Of a stretch of 8,759 nucleotides of DNA, positions 1 through 5,706 are shown piece by piece. Numbering within the stretch: the stretch's first letter is position 1; every line of letters begins with the position of its first letter. The notes under the pieces are model-generated. The model saw nothing but the letters and a program-made list of their open reading frames with translations, did not search any database and was not told the DNA's origin. The position numbers and the translations under genes are program-made. Origin of the DNA: Pseudomonadales bacterium (lineage in GTDB: Bacteria; Pseudomonadota; Gammaproteobacteria; Pseudomonadales; Pseudohongiellaceae); the NCBI GenBank assembly GCA_031277435.1, contig JAITMI010000038.1, forward strand, positions 1 to 8,759. The letters are read 5' to 3'.

Positions 1-610
1 CTTCGTCGTTGCGGGCATTGATGAGGAAGGTGAGATCGCGGCGCAGGATGTCTTGGGCGATTGCGCCTAACTGCTGTGTCACTTGCGGGCTTTGCAGGCT
101 TAATTGCTCGGGATCGAGCACTAGCAGGTCCACCCGGTTGGTGCGTGATTGCGCCAGGCGCTCATAGGCCGCGTTCAATTCGCCGGTGCGGCCATCAACC
201 AGCGCGGCGCGGTCGAGCAGCGTTTGCGCCTGGTCGTATTGGCCTTTGTTGCGCGCTTCATCCGCCAGCAGCACGTAACGCGCTACGATTTCGTTCAAGC
301 CTTGCAGAGCCACTTGATTGTTGGGCTCCATCGCCAGCACTTCGCGGTATCTGTCGTAGGCGTTGTTGCCGGCGGGCGTCATCAGGCGGTTGTCGTTGTA
401 GGCGACTTTGGCGGCGTACAAGAGGTCGGCCAACATGCGCTGGCGGTCGATGTAAGAGGTATCCGGCGCCGGTTGCGGCGCCACGGTTATGGGACGAGCG
501 GTATAGCGTACCGGCTTGGATTGTTGGCAGCTTGCCAGCAAGAGCGCCGCCAGCAGACTCAGCCACAGGCCGCCGCGCGGGGCGCCGCATTTCAATACTT
601 TTCGTTTCAT
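1..610 (-). CDS. TPR-like lipoprotein, partial (C-terminus beyond left edge)
   Basis: The reading frame is open from an ATG at 610-608 to the window edge, giving about 203 residues; the C-terminus is missing. The N-terminus is a lipoprotein signal: positive residues (MKRK), a hydrophobic stretch around residues 15-26, and the lipobox L-A-S-C with the acylated cysteine at residue 28. Gln at position 29 (not Asp) would be compatible with outer-membrane sorting. The mature part is helical, and residues about 80-150 look like tetratricopeptide repeats (a 'Y..VL...P.N..AL.GL' unit followed by 'A...G.Y..A..LL..A'). The start at 610 is favoured by AGGAG at 619-615, four bases upstream. An in-frame ATG at 643-641, 11 codons earlier, overlaps the moeA stop and is an alternative. 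The gene lies downstream of moeA on the same strand, so they may be co-transcribed. TPR lipoproteins usually scaffold envelope complexes; the specific role here is unknown. Confidence 0.82.
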   Translation of the reverse strand, partial: MKRKVLKCGAPRGGLWLSLLAALLLASCQQSKPVRYTARPITVAPQPAPDTSYIDRQRMLADLLYAAKVAYNDNRLMTPAGNNAYDRYREVLAMEPNNQVALQGLNEIVARYVLLADEARNKGQYDQAQTLLDRAALVDGRTGELNAAYERLAQSRTNRVDLLVLDPEQLSLQSPQVTQQLGAIAQDILRRDLTFLINARNDE

Positions 611-614
611 AATG

Positions 615-619
615 CTCCT
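615..619 (-). promoter_or_regulatory. Shine-Dalgarno for the lipoprotein gene
   Basis: The minus strand reads AGGAG followed by CATT and then ATG at 610. This site decides between the two in-frame starts: the upstream ATG at 643 has no comparable purine-rich site and would lie inside the moeA stop overlap. Confidence 0.6.
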
Positions 620-639
620 AATTTTATAGAATTCTCGTT

Positions 640-1848
640 TCATAAAGCACCACGAAAAGGAATGTAGTCCAAGGCGTCGCCCTCGTTCAGCGCCACGCCG
701 CGCGGAATCACCACCAGCCCATCGGCCCAGGACAAGGAACTGAGCAGGCTCGACCCCTGATCGTCGAAGGGCCGCGCTATGGGCAGTTCGCCAGTTTGGT
801 ATTGCAGTCGCACGCGCTGATATTCCTGCCGCGAGCCGGGCGCCAGCGCGAAACCGGAACAAACGGTCTGCATCGGCAATTGCACTTCGCAGGCGCCTTG
901 CAATTTGAGCAGATACGCGCGCACCAGCACCAGCCAGGTGACGAACACCGCAACCGGATTGCCCGGCAGGCCAAAAAACGGCGTGTCACCGATGTGGCCA
1001 AAGGAGAAGGGCTTGCCGGGCTTGATCGCCAGCCGCCATAAATCCAGCGCGCCCAGGGCTTCGACCGCGGCCTTGACATGATCGACCGCGCCCACTGACA
1101 CGCCGCCGGTGGAAATCACGCAATCGGCCTCCGCCGCCGCCTCGCTGAGCGCTTGCCGCGTCGCGTTCAGGTCGTCGCCGACGATGCCTTTGCGCAGCAC
1201 CTGCATTCCCAAGCCCTGCAAGAGCCCTTGCAGAATATAGCTGTTGGAATCGTGCAATTGCCCAGGCTCAAGCGGCTGGCCGGGCGGCACCACTTCGTCG
1301 CCAGTGGTGAGGATGGCGACCGTGAGCGGTTTGAACACGGGAATTTCCGTCAGCCCCAGCGAGGCCAGGAGGCCGAGATCCTGCGCCAGCAAGCGCCGGC
1401 CACGCGCCAGCACCTGTTGCCCGGCGCGGATGTCGTGGCCGCGGCCACGGATGTGCTGACCCAGTACCGGTAGTTCCATTATGTTGACTTGATTGCCCTC
1501 GGCGCGGGTGTCTTCCTGCATCACCACCGCATTGGCGCCCGGCGGAATCGGCGCGCCGGTGAAAATGCGCGCGGCGCTGCCCGGCTCCAAGGCGAGCCCC
1601 GGATGCCCCGCCGCGATTATTTGACTGACCGCTAACGTAACGCCAGGCGCGGGCAAATCCTCCACTCGCAGCGCATAGCCATCCACGGCGCTGTTGTCGT
1701 AGGCCGGCACATCCACCGCCGCGTGCTGATCGGCGGCGAGAATGCGGCCCAGACCCTGCGTCAAGGGCAGTGTTTCCAGCGCGCTGATGCTGCCGGCCTG
1801 CGCCAGGAGGCGAGCCAGAGCGTCGGCGACGGGGATTAGGGATGTCAT
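640..1848 (-). CDS. moeA: Molybdopterin molybdenumtransferase MoeA
   Basis: MoeA inserts molybdate into adenylylated molybdopterin, the last common step of molybdenum cofactor synthesis, in the cytoplasm. From the ATG at 1848 the protein has 402 residues, close to E. coli MoeA (411). Family motifs appear in order: DNSAVDGYA (51-59), TGAPIPPGANAVVMQED (about 97-113), the TGDE loop (182-185), the MoCF-signature STGGVSVG (246-253) followed by AVDHVK, AIKPGKPFSFG (274-284), and GLPGNP (293-298). The acidic residues equivalent to E. coli D59, E188 and D259 are all present, so the enzyme should be active. The frame extends upstream to an ATG at 1905, but the start at 1848 (MTSLIPVADAL) fits the family N-terminus, and the extra 19 residues are translated from the spacer. 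The stop TGA (642-640) overlaps the ATG at 643 of the lipoprotein frame. No mobA, moaA or other cofactor gene lies beside it in the window. Confidence 0.97.
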   Translation of the reverse strand: MTSLIPVADALARLLAQAGSISALETLPLTQGLGRILAADQHAAVDVPAYDNSAVDGYALRVEDLPAPGVTLAVSQIIAAGHPGLALEPGSAARIFTGAPIPPGANAVVMQEDTRAEGNQVNIMELPVLGQHIRGRGHDIRAGQQVLARGRRLLAQDLGLLASLGLTEIPVFKPLTVAILTTGDEVVPPGQPLEPGQLHDSNSYILQGLLQGLGMQVLRKGIVGDDLNATRQALSEAAAEADCVISTGGVSVGAVDHVKAAVEALGALDLWRLAIKPGKPFSFGHIGDTPFFGLPGNPVAVFVTWLVLVRAYLLKLQGACEVQLPMQTVCSGFALAPGSRQEYQRVRLQYQTGELPIARPFDDQGSSLLSSLSWADGLVVIPRGVALNEGDALDYIPFRGAL

Positions 1849-1908
1849 GGTGTATTCATCTCGAAAGTTACTCTTTCCTGCCGCTGAGGCTGTCGCAAAA
1901 TTCATCTA

Positions 1909-2002
1909 TGTCATTCTGCGCGCAGCGAAGCGGAGTCGCAGAATCCACCAACGGCGCTAAATTTAACACCGCATGGATTCCGCGACTTCGCGCGGAATGA
2001 CA
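1909..2002. repeat. Inverted pair of REP-like palindromic repeats
   Basis: Two imperfect copies of one motif face each other. The left copy (1909-1947) starts TGTCATTCTGCGCG and ends CGCAGAATCCA. The right copy (1974-2002) reads, on the minus strand, TGTCATTCCGCGCG and then CGCGGAATCCA. Each copy is itself a hairpin: ATTCTGCG (1913-1920) pairs with CGCAGAAT (1937-1944), and ATTCCGCG (1977-1984) with CGCGGAAT (1991-1998). The left copy has a loop about ten bases longer. The TGTCATTCCGCG...CGGAATCCA form resembles dispersed extragenic palindromes known from many proteobacterial genomes. The pair lies between the divergent moeA and TauE-like genes. It could be a REP doublet or a small non-autonomous element; no target-site duplication could be confirmed by eye. 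Confidence 0.7.
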
Positions 2003-2121
2003 GCGGTGGAATTAACCGGGCTTTCGCGACAGCCTGGAGCGAAACGCTTTGGCGCGAAAAAACAATCCGCATTCTACCCCCAAGCCGTTCCCGCCTCGAC
2101 CCTATGCGGAAAAGCCCGCTG

Positions 2122-2127
2122 TATAAT
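2122..2127 (+). promoter_or_regulatory. Candidate -10 element of the TauE-like gene
   Basis: A perfect TATAAT lies 29 bases before the ATG at 2157. No good -35 is present; TCGACC at 2096-2101 is the nearest and is spaced 20 bases away. If used, transcription would begin near 2134, too close to the ATG at 2142 for ribosome binding, which supports the start at 2157. Confidence 0.4.
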
Positions 2128-2156
2128 CGCGCGCCCTCGTCATGCTGAGGCTTCTC

Positions 2157-2903
2157 ATGCCGCTTTCAACCCTCATTCTCATTCCGCTCATCTGCTTCAT
2201 TGGCGGCTTTTTTTCCACGCTGGCGGGGCTGGGCGGGGGGCTATTTACCTTGGCCAGCACTTCGCTTTTGCTGCCGGTGTCAGTGGTGGTGCCGCTCAAT
2301 GGCGTACTGATTCTGGCTGGGCAGATCACGCGGGTGGCGCAGTTTTACCGCCATATCGACTGGAGCATCACCGTGCCCTTCATCCCCGGTTCGATACTCG
2401 GCGCGGTGCTGGGCACTTACATTTATTTCGCCATGCCGGAGACGCTGCTGGCGTTCCTCTTGGCCTGCATTCTCTTGTGGTTTTGCTGGATGCCGCCTTC
2501 GGATCTGGCCCGGCGCGCGGCGGCGCGTATTCCGCAGCCGTTTTTTTGGGTGGGCGTGGCGCATACGTTTTTGTCCACGGTGAGCGGCGCCGGGGTCTTG
2601 TTTCAGTCGCTGATGGTCAACAGCAAATTGCCCAAGGAAGGCATCGTCGCCACCATCGCGGCCACGTTGCTGTTCATGGCGCTATTTAAGTCCTTGGGTT
2701 ATCTGGCGGCGGGCTTCGATTATTGGCCGTATCTCACGGTGATCGGCCTGAGCTGGGTGATGGGCATCAGCGGCACCCTGCTGGGCAAGCTGTGCTTGGA
2801 CGTGCTGCCGGATCGCTATTTCCGCCTGATGATCCGGGTGGTGATTACGGCTTTCGCTTTGCGCCTTTTTTGGCAGGTGTGGCGGAACCTGAGCGGGGCT
2901 TGA
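2157..2903 (+). CDS. TauE/SafE (TSUP) family membrane permease
   Basis: A 248-residue integral membrane protein with about eight hydrophobic segments, of the size and organisation of TSUP permeases (usually 240-270 residues). The family is two related halves. The first-half glycine signature GLGGG is at residues 24-28, and the equivalent in the second half is around VSGAGVLFQ (142-150), each inside a membrane segment. Characterised members export sulfite, sulfoacetate or related organosulfur anions through the inner membrane; the substrate here is not deducible. The frame is open from an ATG at 2142, but GAGG at 2147-2150 sits six bases before the ATG at 2157, and a TATAAT lies at 2122, so 2157 is chosen. 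The last 59 bases overlap the 3' end of the opposite-strand oxidoreductase gene. Confidence 0.88.
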   Translation: MPLSTLILIPLICFIGGFFSTLAGLGGGLFTLASTSLLLPVSVVVPLNGVLILAGQITRVAQFYRHIDWSITVPFIPGSILGAVLGTYIYFAMPETLLAFLLACILLWFCWMPPSDLARRAAARIPQPFFWVGVAHTFLSTVSGAGVLFQSLMVNSKLPKEGIVATIAATLLFMALFKSLGYLAAGFDYWPYLTVIGLSWVMGISGTLLGKLCLDVLPDRYFRLMIRVVITAFALRLFWQVWRNLSGA

Positions 2904-3870
2904 GGCGTGGCCGCCGTTTGGGCACCGGCGGCGGTTCTGGCGCGGCGGCGGGCGCTGGTTCGGGCGGTGGCGGCGGCGCGGGTACATAATGGCACAAGCG
3001 CTGAAGCAGCGCGCTGAGTGCGCCGGCACGCGAGCGTTGCTTGATGCCGAAGGTCTCGAACAGTTTTTGCGCGCTGAGCGCGCTGTTGGCGATCCAGGGT
3101 TTTTCCACCGCGGTTTTGACCAATTCCAGACGCGGCAACAGCGCGGCGATCGTGGCGTCGTACTTCGCCACTTCTTGCAACAGATTTTCCACGAAACTGT
3201 CCTGCGCCACCGGCTGCAAGGCGCAGTAGTGATACAAACCCCAGGCTTCCGCCGCGCAATCCACCTGCCGCGCCATAGCCAAGAGCACCCGCGCCACATC
3301 GGCGGCGGGCGTGGGGCAAAAACGCAGGCTGGGCACCTCAAGGCGGCCCTTGCCTTGGCGCAAGCGCTTCAGCAAATCCGTGAAATAGCCCGGCGTGAGA
3401 TCGTCGAACACCCAATCGCTGCGCAGAATCAGATGCGTAGGCAGAATTTCGCTCAGCGCGCGTTCGCCCGCCAGCTTGCTCTGGCCATAGCGTGATTCGG
3501 GATTGGTCTCGTCGTCTTCCGTATAAGGCTGCGCCTTGCGGCCATCGAACACCAGGCTGCTGGAATGCAGTAGCAGCGGCACTTGCAAACGCTGGCAAGC
3601 CAGCGCCGCCGCCTGCACGCCAAGCACATTGACGCGCTCGCAGCGCGCGGCGGCGGCGGGGTTGCTCTCAGCGGCGAGGATTTCGGTGAAGGCGGCGGTA
3701 TAGAGAACTTGCGTAGGCTCGCAGCGGCTGAGCGTCTTGAGCAATTCGTCCTCGCGCAGGCTCAGAAAGCCCCGCGCCGGCAAACCAGCATGCGTCAGCC
3801 CCTCGCGGGTCAGAAGATCGGCCAGCGCTTGCCCCACCGGGCTGTCAGCGCCAAGGATGAGCAGGTTCAC
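2845..3870 (-). CDS. RmlD-like SDR oxidoreductase with proline-rich basic tail
   Basis: An extended short-chain dehydrogenase/reductase of the sugar-nucleotide reductase (RmlD-like) type, 341 residues, starting at a GTG (3870-3868). The N-terminus MNLLILGADSPVGQAL is the Rossmann beta-alpha unit with the glycine-rich NAD(P)-binding turn. SSSLVFDG (103-110) corresponds to the 'STDYVFDG' strand of RmlD, and YGQSK (128-132) gives the catalytic YxxxK pair, followed by the usual LAGE. It may act on a dTDP-sugar or similar substrate, but no other rhamnose genes are nearby, so the substrate is unknown. The catalytic fold ends near residue 293. After it comes an unusual tail: Pro/Ala-rich at 297-317, then Lys/Arg-rich at 318-341. 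The end of that tail is encoded antisense to the 3' end of the TauE-like gene. The ribosome binding site is weak. Confidence 0.85.
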   Translation of the reverse strand: MNLLILGADSPVGQALADLLTREGLTHAGLPARGFLSLREDELLKTLSRCEPTQVLYTAAFTEILAAESNPAAAARCERVNVLGVQAAALACQRLQVPLLLHSSSLVFDGRKAQPYTEDDETNPESRYGQSKLAGERALSEILPTHLILRSDWVFDDLTPGYFTDLLKRLRQGKGRLEVPSLRFCPTPAADVARVLLAMARQVDCAAEAWGLYHYCALQPVAQDSFVENLLQEVAKYDATIAALLPRLELVKTAVEKPWIANSALSAQKLFETFGIKQRSRAGALSALLQRLCHYVPAPPPPPEPAPAAAPEPPPVPKRRPRLKPRSGSATPAKKGAKRKP

Positions 3871-4254
3871 AAGGGCAACTCACGCGCAAGGAACGCACAA
3901 CGCCGGGCGCCAGGCGGGGCCTCAAAATGCTTGCGCGTATAAGGAGGCAAGAGATCGATAAGCGAAAACAAGATAATGCCTTGATTTATATGATTTTTTA
4001 TTCAAAAACCCCAATTCCATAGTCAACCAGCTCCTAAAGTGTCGTAACGTAAGAACTGAGCCCGCACGTATTCTACTGTTTTTTCTCAACAGTCAAAGAC
4101 GCAGCTTATCCGCTATGTGACGCCACAGTTCTGGCTACCCCATGACACCATGAATTTCGGCGCCACGCATTGCCTCTTTGATCGCAATACCTTGAAATAA
4201 GCCCGGCACGATCTTTCACACCCAAGGGCCGGTTCAGCCCTTTGAAGAGCCCCA
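3871..4254. other. Intergenic region at the core/accessory junction
   Basis: These 384 bases separate the divergent SDR gene and PLD-domain gene and hold no convincing coding sequence. The stretch about 3960-4100 is clearly more AT-rich than the DNA to its left. It contains a perfect 6-bp inverted repeat, ACTGTT/AACAGT (4075-4093), and an isolated AAGGAGG (3941-3947) with no start codon at a usable distance. No clear -35/-10 pair was found for either flanking gene, although both promoters should lie here. Confidence 0.6.
4075..4093. promoter_or_regulatory. Small palindrome, possible operator
   Basis: ACTGTT (4075-4080) and AACAGT (4088-4093) form a perfect inverted repeat around a pyrimidine-rich 7-base centre, 162 bases before the ATG at 4255. 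The outline CTGT-N9-ACAG is close to the gammaproteobacterial LexA box CTGT-N8-ACAG but one base too long. A U-tract is not present after the stem, so it is not a typical terminator. Function is unproven. Confidence 0.3.
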
Positions 4255-5706
4255 ATGGAAATCAAAGCGTATTTTTCAAACATTCATCACGTCATCATCG
4301 AGCACCTGGAGACAGCCCAAACGGAAATAGCCATTGCCGTTGCCTGGTTTACCGATCGTGACATCTTCGAAGTGCTATGCAAAAAAGCCCGCCTTGGCGT
4401 AAAAGTCTCGCTGGTGTTGAACGATGATGACATAAACCGCCGCACCGGCGGGCTGAACTTTTACAGGCTCCGCAATTTTGGCGGCCTCGTTGTTTTTCTG
4501 GCGAGCGACACCACGCTCATGCACCACAAGTTCTGCGTAATCGACCACTCATGCGTCATCACCGGCTCTTACAACTGGAGCCAGAAGGCGCGCGGTAACG
4601 ATGAAAACGTCACCATCATGACCGAGGCGCAAGACCTCGCCGCTGACTTCCTCACTACCTTCGAGGAACTGCTTGCCCGCGCCGGACAAGCCAAGGACAC
4701 CCCCGCCCTAGTAGATACCGAAGCCCTGCGCCGCCGCATCGAACTGATCCGCAACCTGGTGCTCTTGGGCGAACAGGATGAAATAACGCCCCACCTGCGC
4801 AAATTGCGCTCCGCCACTACGGTCCCCGGCATAAACGGCATCATTCAGGCGCTGGATAAAGGCGAATATAAAGCGGCGGTAATACAGATCAATGAGTTTC
4901 TGCACCGCGTCACCGCCTTGGTAAGCGTCGATCAAGACACTATCGTGCGCCTGCGTTTTGAACTGCGCGTACTGGAATTGCGCCTGGAATCCCTGAGCGA
5001 CGAAAAAGCCGAACTCGAACGCCGCCTCCTCACCTTCAACCGCCGCCACGATGAAGCCCTGGGCGACCTGATCCAGCGCGTACTCCGCGCCCGCGCGGAA
5101 CTGGCGCGCCTCGCCGCGGCCAATCAAAAGAAAGCCAGCCCGCAACAGCAACAAGAAGCCCAAGCCAAAGCCGAAGAAGCCGAAAAAACCTATTCGGATT
5201 ACGCCAAACACCACGAAGAATTACTCAACGAAGAACCCCTGCCAACGCTAAGCGAAGCCGACGAAAAACAATTGAAGACGCTCTATCGCAAAGCCAGCAA
5301 ACTCTGCCACCCCGACATGGTTCCCGACGCGCAAAAAGAAGCCGCGCATCATGCGTTTATAGAATTGCAAGCGGCTTACCAAAGCAATGATGTCCCACGA
5401 GTACGCGAAATCCACGCAACTCTAGCGGCGGGCGGCCTCGTGGAAACGCGCTCCAACACCTTGAGCGAAGTGGATACCCTAAAAACCGCCATCGCTGAAC
5501 TGGCGCACACCATTGAGCGCTTGTCCACCGAGCTGACCGCCCTACACCAATCCCCCGCCATGCGGCGCATGGATAGCGCTGGCGCCACGGAAACGGACTG
5601 GCAAGATTTCTTTACACGCCAAAGTGAAATATTGGATCAAGAGTTAATAAATGTCGCGGCACAAATCCAGGTTGCAAGCAGCGATGAGGACAGTACGTTC
5701 AAATGA
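4255..5706 (+). CDS. PLD-fold nuclease-like protein with coiled coil and J domain
   Basis: A 483-residue cytoplasmic protein without signal peptide. Residues 1-140 are a phospholipase D-like domain with one complete HKD motif, HxKx4Dx6GSxN (H90, K92, D97, G104, S105, N107). A single motif per chain is typical of Nuc/BfiI-type nucleases, which dimerise to build one active site; cleavage of DNA is inferred, not shown. Residues about 150-225 are predicted helical, and 228-330 is a Glu/Arg/Ala/Gln-rich coiled coil. Residues about 331-395 resemble the core of a DnaJ domain: basic helix LKTLYRKASKLC, the HPD motif (352-354), then the helix AHHAFIELQAAY. HPD is the loop by which J proteins stimulate Hsp70 ATPase. 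The region 405-470 is again helical. ATG 4255 is the first start after in-frame stops at 4198 and 4243, with GAAGAG at 4244-4249. Its TGA overlaps the ATG of the next gene, indicating an operon with translational coupling. Confidence 0.9.
   Translation: MEIKAYFSNIHHVIIEHLETAQTEIAIAVAWFTDRDIFEVLCKKARLGVKVSLVLNDDDINRRTGGLNFYRLRNFGGLVVFLASDTTLMHHKFCVIDHSCVITGSYNWSQKARGNDENVTIMTEAQDLAADFLTTFEELLARAGQAKDTPALVDTEALRRRIELIRNLVLLGEQDEITPHLRKLRSATTVPGINGIIQALDKGEYKAAVIQINEFLHRVTALVSVDQDTIVRLRFELRVLELRLESLSDEKAELERRLLTFNRRHDEALGDLIQRVLRARAELARLAAANQKKASPQQQQEAQAKAEEAEKTYSDYAKHHEELLNEEPLPTLSEADEKQLKTLYRKASKLCHPDMVPDAQKEAAHHAFIELQAAYQSNDVPRVREIHATLAAGGLVETRSNTLSEVDTLKTAIAELAHTIERLSTELTALHQSPAMRRMDSAGATETDWQDFFTRQSEILDQELINVAAQIQVASSDEDSTFK

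Larger units (their letters stand above)
1849..2156. other. Divergent intergenic region between moeA and TauE-like gene
   Basis: About 300 bases without a supported gene. It contains the inverted repeat pair at 1909-2002 and a TATAAT hexamer at 2122-2127. Short reading frames here cross the palindromes and have no protein-like composition. The upstream extension of the moeA frame (1849-1905) also falls here and is judged untranslated. Confidence 0.6.

Noticed and set aside
61..667. Plus-strand open frames of 172-183 codons opposite the lipoprotein gene
   Set aside because: They are Arg/Ala-rich antisense shadows. The minus frame has a lipobox, a ribosome binding site and TPR-like sequence.
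1849..1905. Upstream ATG of moeA at 1905 adding 19 residues
   Set aside because: The extension falls outside the family N-terminus and is translated from spacer close to the palindromic repeats. The ATG at 1848 gives the usual MoeA length.
3941..3947. Strong AAGGAGG ribosome-binding-like site on the plus strand
   Set aside because: No ATG, GTG or TTG lies within a usable distance and no protein-like frame follows. It is probably fortuitous.
4150..4200. A 16-codon frame (MNFGATHCLF...) just upstream of the PLD gene
   Set aside because: No ribosome binding site and too short to judge; a leader peptide cannot be supported from sequence alone.
4255..4700. A second HKD motif in the PLD-domain protein, which would make it a phospholipase or cardiolipin-synthase-like enzyme
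   Set aside because: Only one HxKx4D is present in 483 residues, and there is no signal peptide or membrane segment. The single-motif nuclease type fits better.
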